This document shows, piece after piece, positions 1 to 11,145 of a DNA stretch of 64,000 nucleotides (positions within the stretch are counted from its first letter, which is position 1; each line of letters opens with the position of its first letter). The notes beneath the pieces were generated by a model. It worked only from the letters and a program-made list of their open reading frames with translations. It had not been told where the DNA came from and did no database searches. Location of the stretch: assembly GCA_037576215.1 (NCBI GenBank), contig JBANDB010000007.1, positions 4,495,001 through 4,559,000 on the forward strand, given 5' to 3'. Origin of the DNA: Armillaria gallica. Lineage: Eukaryota; Basidiomycota; Agaricomycetes; Agaricales; Physalacriaceae. Both the position numbers and the translations under genes were made by a program.

Positions 1-406
1 ATTGACGATGTTAATGAATTGGATAACGAAGAGGTGGAGGATGAAGGTATCGCAGATGAAGGTATAGATGATGAGGTTGAAACTATTGTTGATGCGGTTG
101 AAGGTATCGCAGATGAGGAGGTTATGGGTGTCGCAGTAGTTATTGAGGTATCAGTAACGGATGTTGCAGTGGATGCAGGAGAGGTTAGACCGCCATATGT
201 CCAGTCTGAGCCCAATGGAATCTATGGACATTCATGTTACTATTGAACCGTAAGATTGAGAGAGAACGACGCACACTGGGTCCATAGTATGTCAATGGCA
301 AGTACATCACCGAGGTGACGGTGGCAAGGGGAATGCCGCTGTCGTCAGTGACAGTCGACACGACCTCAGTCAACCACGGTGGGAACGCCTGCGTATTGCC
401 AGCCAT
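1..406 (-). CDS. Ser/Thr-rich cell-surface-type protein, N-terminal part (runs off the left edge)
   Basis: Two exons are visible, 406-277 and 205-1, joined across a 71-base intron (donor GTGTGC, acceptor CTCAG). The start gives MAGNTQAFPPWLTEVVSTVT and the splice restores LPLTYYGPNWTYGGLTSP. The second exon is then almost entirely Ser, Thr, Pro, Ala and Ile in loose repeats such as SSSAIPST, to the edge of the window. Such a stalk is usual in secreted or single-pass membrane proteins of basidiomycetes; a membrane segment would lie outside the window. I do not recognise a named family, and no clear signal peptide is seen. The repeated plus-strand codons for Asp, Glu and Val here are only the complement of this stalk. 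Confidence 0.6.
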
Positions 407-2541
407 CCAGAACCGAGTTTGTTTTTTCTCTTTTTTTGTTACTTATGAGAAATAGATGTCGTTAGTGAGCGTGAGTGAAGTTGACTAGACTAGGCAATCA
501 GTACGGCAATGCGCCTACGAGCCTAGAAGGGACATACGAATTATAAATCGTCGCGATAAAGTGTGAGAGATGAGAAACCCTCAAATGCGCCGTGAGCGAC
601 ACAATGGATGGGAGTGGGAGGAAAGAGGAATCGCACGTTGCGGGAACCAGCGACGCGCTCCAGGCAAGTCAACCAAAGTCACGTGAGCAATGCTTTGCAA
701 ATTGATACTATCTCCGCAGATCGCCCGATTTAGTTCCGTGGGTTGCCGTCGGTCTATCTTGTTCCTCGAGGCACAGCTTTGTCAATATTACCCCTTATTA
801 CCCTGATATTGTAGGCTAGCACCAGCGTATGGCTCTGTTTTTTCAGCATCTTCATACTCCCTGTAACGCCAATATTCAGTCTATTAGACTGTATTTAGAT
901 TTCTGATCTGCCCACTACCCAGTGATGCCCAGTCAGATGCACCCATGCTTTACCTTTCTAATATGCGGCAATGTGTCATCGAAGTTCCTAGTACTCGGCT
1001 GATTGAGCAGATGTTGTTACCCCTTCCCCCTAGTCCCTCGATGGTAGACTCGACCATTTGTGATGATAGGGTCCTCATCGTTACGGCAGCCTTCAATGAT
1101 TGTGAGAACAGTTAAATATAGTCGTTGAATTGTACATTGATGAGGCATCAAAATTAATTTGGCAGCCCGTCGAGTCCGCGAAAGTCCGTTGATGTACTTC
1201 AAGATACGCCGCAGAACTGCTTCTCATAACAATTGCTCTTGAGAAGCTTCCTTTCCTCGTGCATCTCGGTCATAAATACTGCATGCTAAGAGCTTATTGC
1301 GTGTATCGTTGTCAAGTCAATGCATTACCTCAGACGTAGTAACAGTGTAAGCCAACCAAATAATGAACAAGCGCACAGGTATGTCGACAAGACCCTGTAC
1401 CAAGACTGTGGTACACTGAGCTGCACCAATCTCTGACGATGAGATATGTACTAAAAGTGTTGTCACAGTATAAATATCTCCTTCGTCGTTTGAAATAACG
1501 AACTCGCTAGCGGCGCACGAATATCCAGGACAGAATATTGAGGATGATTTGAAATTTGAATATTTACCCCCAATCCCAAACTATCATCGTCGTCACTGTC
1601 TCCCGCTTCCTTTCTCTAGCTAGCCGTGCCTCAGCCAACGCAGACTCTCATGCAACGGTCTTGTCACCGGCAGCCCACGGCGGCACCGGTAACTACTTGT
1701 TTTCCCTGAGACGATCGAGACAGCGAGATAGGTGGGTTCTGTCTTACGAAGGATAATGAATAGACCGTACATGTATCTGTTGTATAAAATATCGTTGCTC
1801 CGCAATATTTTCTCACGCGCAGATCGTGTTTCTTTGAATGACACGTAAGTTACTTCGCTCTTCATCTATAACAATGACTCACTAATTATGCTTCTAGCAA
1901 CGATGGCAGAGCAGTTTGCCATTGCTGAGGCATGGCAGTGAAGCCTGAGAAGCAGTGCAACAGAGGTCACAGGTATCCTACTCTTGAAGCTAGAATCTCA
2001 CACACCCCCGAAGCTATGTCGTAATAATGCGAATTCTTCAACGTTAGAAAATGGCAATAAATATTGCGGCAGATACGGTCTAATACCCTTTCCTTGAATT
2101 GATGCAAGAAATTTTCCATGTCCAGGTAGCGAAGGAAGTAACCTACTCCATTGTTGCAACAAAATTCGATGGTTTTCGGCGACAATCATGCCATTGGACA
2201 TGGAATACGTGTCTTCGCCGATGGAGATTAGACGGGAACTGCAATCATCCGGATCAAGGCGAAAGCAAGGGAAAGTACGAGAAGGTTTAGTCTGACTACC
2301 ACGCGTGTCGAAGTGACTCAGTTCCAAGTCAGTCGAAGCAGCTCATCCGTAGCCGCAAAATATCCCGGTATGTATATAAATCCTACAAGTATCTTGAATG
2401 AAGAACACTTTCACACCCACCCACCATATTGACATTTCAACCACTGATATCAAGTCTCTACGCCATCGTCGCAAGATCGCATCCTCATCTCACACATTAC
2501 GCCCTCATCTCACACATGACCCATCTGATTCCAGACAGGAT
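407..2541. other. Intergenic stretch, no supported gene
   Basis: About 2.1 kb with only short, mutually overlapping frames and no recognisable protein. T-rich tracts at 420-440 fit the promoter and 5' leader of the minus-strand gene on the left. A TATATAAA box near the right end belongs to the next feature. Confidence 0.5.
2373..2380 (+). promoter_or_regulatory. TATA box of a doubtful small gene
   Basis: TATATAAA followed by a pyrimidine-rich leader, about 160 bases before the ATG at 2542. Several genes in this window have a TATA box 35-60 bases before their ATG, so the distance here is longer than usual. Confidence 0.35.
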
Positions 2542-2911
2542 GACCGAAGGAAAGATGGAGGCTGCGACCACCGACGGAACGAAAACAGGTTCCACATACA
2601 GCGCGTGGTCAAGCATCGCGATACGATACGTATCTGAAGTCCCGAAGGAAGATTTTGAGAGGGATACTAGCACCAGTCAGGAATGGCCAAGGCGTAGGAG
2701 AAATCGCCGAACTGGGTGGATTACCTGCTGTTGGTGCGGTAAACATGGACACCGGGGAAGAGACTGCAAGAATAGGTTCAAAGGGGAGAGGAGCAAGCAC
2801 CGCGGTCCTAAGGACCTATAATGCCGCCCGGTGCTCAAAGCGTCGCAGTAAACGGTACCCAGCATAGGAGGACATTCGGGATTCGATGACTTGGAAAGGC
2901 GGGCTGGTGGT
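2542..2911 (+). CDS. Doubtful small gene; two competing readings, one with a zinc knuckle
   Basis: Starting at ATG 2542 (MTEGKMEAATTDGTKTGSTY) two readings are possible. The unspliced frame runs to 2821 and contains CCWCGKHGHRGRDC, a perfect C-x2-C-x4-H-x4-C zinc knuckle in a basic context, as in Gag-type nucleocapsids of retroelements or RNA-binding proteins. If an intron GTCAAG..CAG (about 2609-2682) is removed, the frame becomes NGQGVGEIAELGGLPAVGAV and looks like a small acidic soluble protein; a further short intron near 2779-2815 would carry it on to about 2911. I cannot choose between them. No reverse transcriptase or LTR is seen nearby. Confidence 0.3.
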
Positions 2912-3103
2912 CATCAGTCTTTCCGGCACGAGGAGGAAAGTAGCGACCAGAGGACACGCCCCAAGTAATAGGCGACGCAGGGAACAGCAAGCTCACTTTT
3001 GCTGTAAGCGTATCTTCATCGATCATCTGGATCATTTTCTGACTCAAACCGCAGTATGACGTCGAGAGGAGCCGTATCAGTCGCGTCATCGTCATCGTGG
3101 CTG

Positions 3104-3110
3104 TATATAA
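3104..3110 (+). promoter_or_regulatory. TATA box of the 98-residue protein gene
   Basis: TATATAA ends 36 bases before the ATG at 3146, the spacing shared by several stress and secreted-enzyme genes in this window. Confidence 0.5.
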
Positions 3111-3145
3111 GACCGATACCATTCACTTCTTTACAACTACCTACC

Positions 3146-3547
3146 ATGTCAAATCTCTTCGATACAGTCAAATCCAAAGCCTCCGGTCAGCATAAGTCAG
3201 AGTCTGCGACGGGCGAGAATAAGGAGTCCACATTTTCTATCCAGCCCCATCCTGCCGTGAGTATTGATCAAATTACTGAAATAGTACTCGCTACTCACCG
3301 AAGTCCTCCAGAAAACCAACGATCCTTCTGACCTCAACCCACCGAACCAGGGAGCTGGTGGATTGAGATCCGACCCAGTGATGGGCGCGCATCACGCTAG
3401 AGACCCTCACATTCCGAAGCAGGACATCTTGAACAGCTTGGAGCAGCCTCTGGTACGCAGCATATCAATCGCAGGTGATTATAAACTGACTGATGCGTCC
3501 AGAGTCGCGAAGAGCTTAGCAAGAGGCAGGTCGAGTTGAACAAATAA
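3146..3547 (+). CDS. Small hydrophilic protein (98 aa), carries the repeated C-terminal tail
   Basis: Three exons, 3146-3256, 3312-3452 and 3503-3547, all in phase 0, close on TAA. The protein starts MSNLFDTVKSKASGQHKSES, has no membrane segment or signal peptide, and is rich in Lys, Glu, Asp, Pro and Asn. The middle contains DPVMGAHHARDPHIPKQD and the end reads LEQPLSREELSKRQVELNK. I do not know a named family; the composition and strong TATA box suggest an abundant stress- or stationary-phase-type protein, which is inference. The last intron sits between Leu and Ser of EQPL/SREEL. The same tail with the same intron position ends the WASP-like gene at 5.6 kb and recurs as a relic at 35.0 kb. 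Confidence 0.7.
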
Positions 3548-4375
3548 GCAGTCAGCGACGTTGGGCAGTCCTGCGGATAAATCAAAGCAGATAAACATGT
3601 ATCTGTAGCGCCCGCCGTATAATCGGAAGCCTCTTGTAGAGTTTCGGTTCAAACTGAGTCAAATCGTAAGGAAGAAATCGGACCCGGCAACTGCCGCTCC
3701 TGCTGTTGATTGGTCCCATCGGTCTCGCAACTGCTTTTGTCAACAACGAAATTCATCAACATTGATGACTTTTCATTCGCCTGACCCAGGCAGAGCCATC
3801 AGCTGAAACTATGTATAAATTCATCAAAGTATGTCTTTAAAAAGACATAGATTCGCATGAGAGATCTACTGCTCGAAATGGAACAGGTCTAGATGCAGAA
3901 AGTTCGTATGAATGTGACGACGAAAGTCAAGGCATGTAAATCATGGAACGTATAGTTTCGGAGATGCTGATTCCTCGTGCTTCTAGATCAGACTATTCTT
4001 GTATTCCCGTCCATCTGTATAGGAGAGAACTACTATTGATCCAAGAGCAAACTCTACTGCCATGATCACGTACTTGGTCTCGACACACACTCAAATTGTT
4101 AGGAATTGAGACCCATATTCTGACTCGAGAGATTTAGCGTCAAGAGAGTACGAAAACTCACAGTTAACATCTTCCCTTCGAGAAGCTCTTGTAATGAAGC
4201 GGTGAAATGGCAACGAAGATGAATTTGGCGAGATTCTCATTGGGTCCCTGATACGTAGGCGCGCGCCTACGACACACGTGGTTAACGCGTGTTATATGCT
4301 TCATATCGGTGCCGATATCGTCGACCTTGACCGTTATCGAGGAGGTGTGTAGGCCCAGTGACCGCCTTCTCGATC
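3548..4375. other. Intergenic stretch, no supported gene
   Basis: 828 bases without a credible coding frame. The only notable element is an 18-base perfect palindrome (CGTAGGCGCGCGCCTACG) at 4254-4271, about 105 bases before the next start codon. Confidence 0.5.
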
Positions 4376-5609
4376 ATGCTGTCTCAGTCAACGCTGAGCA
4401 AGGAAGAGAAGGATAAAGTGAAATCAGCTATTCCAGCCCCCTCAAACAAGATTTTCTACGCCACGCTCGCCCGAATATACTATGCTTACCCGCAGCCGAA
4501 CGAATGGTCGTATTCTGGTCTTCAGGGCGCTCTCGCGCTCACCAAGAACAACTCAACTGGCGCGCTTTCATTTAGGCTTGTAGACATGAGTGGTACAAGA
4601 GGCATTATATGGGAACACGAATTCTACGATGGTCTGGATTACTTTGCCGACAGAGCGTTCTTCCATTCATTTCCTGGCGACGCAAGTGCTTATTTTTGAT
4701 TTACATGATGCTTACCGTGATTCAATCTATAGGACTCTATGATCGGGTTCGTGTTCTCCAACGAATCGGAGGCCAAAGATTTCTGGAAGAAAGTACTCAA
4801 AAAGAAGGATGAGAAACGCAGTACGTGGTATTATGCATTTCTGATGCGATAACTGTTGACTGCCCTTCCCTAGCGCCCAAGCCAGAGACAGAAGAAGAAG
4901 AAGAAGGCAAACAAAGGGGGCAAGATAGACAAGTCCATGATTTCAGGAGCAACGTCTGGATCGTTTATCCACGTCGCGCACATGGGTTATGGTTCAGAGT
5001 CTGGCTTCACTTCAAAGGGAGTCGACCCATCATGGACAGCTTTCCTTGGACAACTCGAGAATTCGGGTATCGACAAGGAAATGATAGCAAAGGAGATGGA
5101 CTTTATCAAGGACTTTGTACGTTCGCATCCTCAACAGCAACCTGCAGCTGCAAAGGAGCCCAAGAAACCGCCGCCTCCACCACCTTCACGGAAAACCCAT
5201 GGACAGAACGATAGTATCAGTGCACCGCCGCCACCGCCACCATTACGACGCCCTCAACCACCTCCGGCAGCTGCCCCTTCACAGATACCACAGCCCCCTT
5301 CGCGTACACGCCACAGCCACCTGCCCGCTCGCCACCACCCGCTGCTGCCAGCGTGCCACCGCCACCTCCAGTCCGCCCACCAGTCCGAGCAACTCCAGGG
5401 CTGCCGTCGCCCCCGGCCCGGCCAACGAGCTCAATGCTTGTCGCACCTCCTTTGGGGGAAAATGGTAGACAGAAGAACCAGGATATCAAAAACAAATTGG
5501 AGCAGCTTCTGGTACGTCGAATGCGAATTATAGGAAACCTTATGTTGATTGTTTCTGCCAGAGTCCCGAAGAGCTCAGGAAGAGGCAAGTCTTGAAGTTG
5601 AATAAATAA
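4376..5609 (+). CDS. LAS17: WASP/Las17-like actin regulator without a visible WH2-acidic module
   Basis: Exon 1 (4376-4681) and exon 2 (from 4733) encode a WH1 domain: LSKEEKDKVKSAIPAPSNKI, FRLVDMSGTRGIIWEHEFYD and DSMIGFVFSNESEAKDFW. Intron 1 begins GCAAGT, a GC-AG intron. Exon 3 (about 4874-5511) has a basic stretch, KIDKSMISGATSGSFIHVAH (the small-GTPase-binding region of WASP proteins) and a long polyproline part. The exon 2/3 junction is uncertain because the canonical donor at 4823 does not keep frame. Within the proline-rich part the frame changes by one base between about 5290 and 5345, near a C run. WASP proteins normally end in WH2, central and acidic motifs that activate Arp2/3; none is visible. 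Instead exon 4 (5562-5609) gives LLSPEELRKRQVLKLNK, the tail of the 98-residue protein at 3.1 kb. Family membership is firm; function of this copy is doubtful. Confidence 0.7.
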
Positions 5610-6219
5610 GGGTCCGGCATGTTTGTACGATTTTGGGTGATAGTCGATAACCCGTGTAACGTGTAGCCACAAAGCTCTGAGTGTAACATAATGCAGGATA
5701 CGGTAGTACAATGAACGAAAATTTCTTGGACATTGCTGCATGAGTGATTGCAGGCTCTCCTTTTGCTTCCGCACGAGCACTGTACTACCAGACCGGCAGG
5801 CAGCACTGATCCATATTACAATATGTTTGGACCATGGTTTTATCTAGTATTGTCTTGTTATGTCAGAACCTACAGAAGGCCTCATGAAGCTCTCGTCTGT
5901 CCCCCGGAGGTTCCTCACAATATATATAAAGGTTAATTATTCGACTAAGAGGACGTACGAATTCTCACCGCGAGCGTGAATGAGGCAGTATCTACTGAGT
6001 ATTATAGCGAGTACGATTTAGAGAAATTTGAACATACATTCGTAGAGGTGACTGAGAGTGGTCGAGACGGATAAATTACATGCATTAGTACAACTTGTTT
6101 TCTTTCTTCTACTCAATCCTTCTATCAATGAAATCCCATAACTCAGAAAAACCTGTTGGCTTGAGTAATTGGTGGGTGTCGAAGACTACACAAGCCAGTA
6201 GCGAAAGTTCTGCCAGTCC
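5610..6219. other. Intergenic stretch between convergent genes
   Basis: About 600 bases of AT-rich sequence holding the 3' ends of the WASP-like gene and the minus-strand deaminase gene. No reading frame with a recognisable product. Confidence 0.5.
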
Positions 6220-7775
6220 TTAGTATGATATGTTCATTCTAGCCATCCAGCTCCTCTCAATATCCTCTGGAAAAGACTTGGTGAGCAACCATGACGAGAA
6301 ATTAAGGGTATTTGACGTACCAAGAGACAAAGTCACCTCCGGGAACACGCCTTCCTCTGGCCAAGACGTGGTGCTTTCTGAGTATCGGCGAAGCGATGTC
6401 ACGTAGTCTACAGACACCTCTCGTGCTGATATCAACAGGTGTTGCTGGACTCCAGTGTGTAGATCAGGATCAATAGATGTTAAGTCTGGCGAAACCCATG
6501 GCAGGTAGAGTGTATCATGGGCTTCGGTCACAACAAACTGGTCAGGCAGGTCGATCTCCTAAATTTCAACGGTTTAATACACTACTGAAAAACAAAAGCT
6601 GGCTACTCACTGGTAATTGAAAAATTGCCGTCTTGTAAGCGATGAAATATAAGCGGCAGCCAAAGCAAGATAGTTTCGAAACCCCGATTATCGGAGCAGG
6701 TCTTTGGTGCATTTTCCACCGTTGCAGGAGGATCGCCAGCATCGCGCATTCACAGTGCGGGCAGCAAGTATACTGATAGTCGTCCCCGGTATGGAGGAAT
6801 CGGTCAAGAAATACCCTATCCTGGTCAATGACATCCATCCGACGTTCAAGCTTACTGACTGCCGTCTTGATGTCCAGCTCTACACGGCGCATCTCGGAGC
6901 GCAGAAACTTGAGTTTGGGTTGATTTCTGAATATGTGGCCGCGTCGAGGCGATACGGCAAAACGGATCAACTTTGATATTTCAGTGAATGTCTTCAAGAC
7001 CTTCTGTAGATATCGCTCAATGATGAATGGTACTACAACAATACATAATGTATGAGCATTCGACATCTTCAACGACAAGTAAACGTACCGTCCGTCTTAT
7101 CAGATCTGGGGTGAACATCAAGTCCACGTATAAACGCTGCCATGTTTGGATTGCTCAAGTTCCAACTTCGAGATATTGAAGCAAGAACTTGGACCACCAT
7201 CTTTAGACGCCTTGTATGGGAAGTGGAAACTTCGTATAGGTTATTGAGAGCATATGTCAGGTCCTGGAACTTGGTTTTTCGGCTCCATCCACAAGTTGAT
7301 GATCAATATCTGCCCATCGCTTGAGCCACGGGTCATTCCACTTCGTAAGACGAGTCAGAAACTTGTCAAATGTGAATGAAACGACGGTAATGAGGATATC
7401 GTTAATGGATTCTCGAGCCTTTAGAGAGAGATCGGCAATCGATGGCTTAGGTAGTCCTGTAGCGTCCGCGAGATGTGCTACGTCCGTGAGTTGGCGACAA
7501 ATGTCATTCAGGTAGTCTTGTGTTACCTGTGGGACCTCTTCGTAATTTCCAATGATGAAAATCGTGCACGTTTCGGGACCAGTCTCCATTGCCGATGCGT
7601 AGGCCTCCCCCTCTGCCTGCGACACGCATATTCCTGCTAGTGCATCGAGCAACCCCAGCGTTTGACGCTTGTCTGAATTGATCTTGAAGTTGAGGAATAT
7701 GTCATCGTAATATTGCTCAGACAACGATGGTAAAATAGCTAGATAGCTTTCAGGAGCTTCTTCAGTGCTGGACAT
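6220..7775 (-). CDS. OTT_1508-type deaminase domain protein, copy 1 (frame broken in exon 1)
   Basis: Three exons on the minus strand, 7775-7089, 7032-6611 and 6558-6220, with introns at the same places as the intact copy at 37-39 kb. An N-terminal helical region of about 230 residues is followed by TCCPHCECAMLAILLQRWKM and IGVSKLSCFGCRLYF. The HCE and SCxxC pair fits the zinc-binding motifs (H/C-x-E and C-x2-C) of the nucleotide/nucleic-acid deaminase fold, in the style of the fungal-expanded OTT_1508 group; this is from memory of the family. Relative to copy 2, one base is missing in the run complementary to 7275-7279, so GAEK is followed by a stop in the open frame; the other two exons are intact. 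It is either a recent pseudogene or a sequence error. A hAT-like element starts 38 bases before the ATG, so little of the original promoter remains. Confidence 0.65.
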
Positions 7776-7805
7776 GGTGAGAGACTAAGAAATGTCCAGT
7801 GATCG

Positions 7806-7813
7806 GACCTCGG
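7806..7813. repeat. Target-site duplication, left copy (GACCTCGG)
   Basis: The octamer GACCTCGG directly precedes the left inverted end TAGGG of the transposon and occurs again right after the right end at 11146-11153. Eight-base duplications are the rule for hAT elements. Confidence 0.8.
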
Positions 7814-10800
7814 TAGGGTTTCGTTAATAAATGACCTGTTCCTAACATACGTCAATGTTCCATGTTAAATACTGTTAATAACACATGTTAAAAAGGTGGT
7901 CGAAAAACCCGCAGTTAAATTCCCGCTACCTTGGTAGTGGGTTATAGATAGCGCCCTATTGTGCTTCCGTTTGGCCCTGCGCTGCATTCTGTCAGCCAAC
8001 TTAAGTGCCCCCTATGTGGTATGTGGCGTGAGATATTGTAATGGTCTGCGGTCGCAGGTGCCGATGCTGTGCCGTTAACCATTGACTTGGCTGCCTATTT
8101 TAGCCGTAAATTAGTGCCTGACGGCATTGTATTTCTTTATGGCGACGTTAACGTCGTGCATCATAGCGAACGAGTGATATAGCTGTACCATCGCGCTGGA
8201 ATGGCCAACTTCTCGCTATTCTGCTGTCATACACGTTCATGGTGGGAGGCTGTCTAAGGTACATGTCGGTAGGGGTTTGTTCGTCCATTCTTGTACACTG
8301 GAATTGGAGGTGAAGGAGGTTCTCCCTACCGATGTTGTTGTTCTGGGTTTCGACTGGTTTCAGTCGTGTGCTGTGAACATCAGTGTGAGTCCGTGTAAGT
8401 ATCATTATACTGGTACTTATCTCCTTCTAGACACATCTCAAGCTCGGTTACGAACGCATCGATGGTTACTAAGTAATCTGTTAGACATACGACAGTGCGT
8501 GTCGGCTAACCTCTCCGCCCTTTATTCCGTCTGCTTCTGAAGGCATTGTCATTGCAAATTTGTTCGGTCATGGACTAGTGGCTGGTACTACCTGCCAGGA
8601 TCATCCTCGACGTCGCACGTGTTTCGCGTATTATGGAACATTTGCTGGCAGGTCCGTTTGTCAGGGAAAAAGTGGGTCATAGTGCTTGGATGTTGTGCAA
8701 GTATGTCGGAGCGCGTATGTATATCCTCATACCTTCTTCATTGCCTGTGTTGTGTCCTCGAACATCATTGGGAAAACTTGCGCTATACATGGACTGCTTC
8801 ACCCCTTTCTTTGTCGCTGGTGTGCAGCGGAACAAGCATCGAGCAGCGTCTTCAGCGGCTGTACACCAAACTGATTGAGTACGTTGAGTACGGTATATGC
8901 CCTAGGTCGACAAACATTCGTATCTGCTCTGTGTCGTGAATGCGGAATTCGAGCGGTTGACCTTATTCGGTCGAAGGCAATAGCTCAAGTTCATTGCATC
9001 GAGTCTTCGGGTGGAGAGGGTGCTGGATGGTACAGGAATGAACTCTCAGACTGTGTAGTCTGTGAAGATAGCCTTCGTGCTTGAGGCCTCTTTGACTATG
9101 TACTTTGTGGAATTGTGTTCACTGGTTCTCCAGGATATATGGAATACCAGTCGCGGCAACGGCTGTACATTCAGTCTACGGCGTCAACTATATTTACATT
9201 GAGCATCACAGAATATTAGCTCTAAAATGTTCTTTGGTATAGGTATGCTGCCTGTCTTCAGTATCTGGTCAATTCCTTGACATCAGTCCTTCCAGAAATC
9301 TCTCTCAAGTTCCATCTGCGGCACTACATTCACAAAAAGGGCACGCACGGTTTCGACATCGCAATATCGTCCCCGGCATACCTTGCTTTAACGGAGGTTG
9401 CTACTGTCAGCACTCACAATGTATCTATTGCCAATACGACCAGTTCAGAAGGACGAAAGACGTTTCGATGGTGAGATAGTGTCGTCAGTAGTGCTCGCCG
9501 GTCTGTTTGAGTCGTTTAATCCCGTTCTGTGTGCCACCGTATCACTCGTTGACCCGCAAACCTCTTAGCAGAGCAGACGGGCCATTCGAGTCCCTGACTT
9601 TGACTCATTTGCCGCCGTGCTTCTAGTATGTTGTCTTGTGAATGTCTTCGAGCATCATTTGTGGAGGCTTGTCCAGATTTTCTCGAAAAGGCATGTATTT
9701 TACATTCAATATCTAGTTTTCTGTCCAAAATATTCACTAGATCTTTTAAAGGGTAGAGGAAGAGACTGAGAGACGTGCCCAGGAGAAATTTGGGGATAGA
9801 TCTCCACCTGGCAGACTCGCCGGAGACCACTCTCAGAGTCAAGTCACGATGTCGAGGCAGCGTTCCTATCGCGGATTCGCACAGGTAATCTCCCGTAATC
9901 CAGTAATGTGAACAGTGGCATTCTGACGCTCCCCCCGCTATCTGACGACTTTACTCAAGTCTTCGATGCATCGAGGAGTGCCACACCAACTCCCAGTCGC
10001 ATGCCACCTCTTGCAGAACGGTCACGGCTCTTCACGAAGGTATATATGGCTGTCGCTATCCTTAATACGCTAATACTGCAGAATCGAAGTGACAACAGCC
10101 TTACATACGATAACTACTCTGACACCCTGAAGAGTCGCACCATGTCACCCAGATACAACAAATTGCTAGCCGCAAAACCACCATTTCTAATACTGTTGAT
10201 GGTTTAATCTCCCAGTGGCTCAGTCACGTCACTTGCCCAGTATTGTATACACTGTCATCGATTCTGGTATGGTCATCGAGGTACATGCATTTCTTGTCGT
10301 CTTTCCCATCTTCATGTGCTCACCGTAGAAGTATTGTGGTGGTCAGAGCGATACTACCTATAAATGCCTCACACTTAGTGTTTGTGCCGCTAGCCATGGA
10401 AGCTATGAATCCTATGCTTCATAGCATTTAAAAGCTCTAAGGAATGGGCGCGAGGGAAAATGTGAGCTGGCGGCGGCGCAGCTGCCGCCGAGCGAACTTT
10501 TTCCCCACGTCCAGCCACAGTTGAGAAGCAAAGTCTTGCCCGATTGTATCCTTTCTAGTCGGGGAATCCCGTGTTCGTGTGATGTCAAGGTAGCGGGCGT
10601 TGCCGCTTGCCGGCCTTACTTAGTTATAGTATGACAATGTTAAAAACTTTAAAATGCTTGCCGAAGTATCAGCAAGGCAAGCAATGCGGCTAAGCACTGC
10701 AAGCACTGTCACAGTTGTGAGTCGTGACCTGATACGATTCCACTCACTCAACTCTGCGATTCTCGTACATGCAGAATGAGAACCAGGTGACGACAGCGAC

Positions 10801-11145
10801 GACAGTCTCCGTAAATACAGCGACCGTGGCACCACGTGAGAAGGAATTCAGGATAGGTCCCGATGCTAATCTTGTGTCTTCATCCCTTTTAAACCTCTTC
10901 AGACGAAGTTCCTATATTATCCTCAAGTGATAATAACGATCTAGAAGATGTAAATTGGGCTTGGTAGGAAGTATTTAACGCCATTTAACATGATTTAACT
11001 GTGGAATATAAGTTAACGCGGTTAATATATACAATCTAACATGTTATTAACGTTTTGCTATTACCCAGGTTAGTAACATACCCTCTGCATGCCGACTTAT
11101 TAACTAACCGTTAATACAAGTCTGAAACTTATTAACGATACCCTA
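7814..11145. mobile_element. hAT-like DNA transposon, apparently non-autonomous (3332 bases)
   Basis: The left end TAGGGTTTCGTTAATAA (7814-7830) and the right end TTATTAACGATACCCTA (11129-11145) are inverted repeats matching at 16 of 17 positions, and are flanked by identical 8-base duplications. hAT elements typically have short ends beginning CAGGG or TAGGG and 8-base target duplications, so the assignment is good. Both ends are rich in TTAAC/GTTAA motifs (7825-7915 and 10970-11135), probably subterminal transposase-binding repeats. Inside there is no frame longer than about 110 codons and no recognisable hAT transposase. Small frames at 8277-8540 and 8875-9084 look like decayed coding remains. 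The element probably depends on a transposase elsewhere, or is dead. A GC-rich near-palindrome lies at about 10471-10492. Confidence 0.8.
8277..8540 (+). pseudogene. Decayed coding fragment inside the hAT-like element
   Basis: The frame reads LELEVKEVLPTDVVVLGFDW, which resembles the DVxLGxDW segment seen near the end of retropepsin-like domains and in many degenerate repeats of Agaricomycetes. It begins without a convincing start and leads into nothing recognisable. I treat it as a relic carried by the element. The function is unknown and the resemblance rests on one short motif. Confidence 0.25.

Noticed and set aside
19..246. Acidic Asp/Glu/Val-rich plus-strand frame
   Set aside because: It is the complement of a Ser/Thr-rich stalk exon of a minus-strand gene that splices correctly from an ATG at 406.
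7814..11145. TTAAC-rich ends taken as long terminal repeats of a retrotransposon
   Set aside because: The ends are inverted, not direct, start TAGGG rather than TG, and are flanked by an 8-base duplication, so a hAT-type DNA element fits better.
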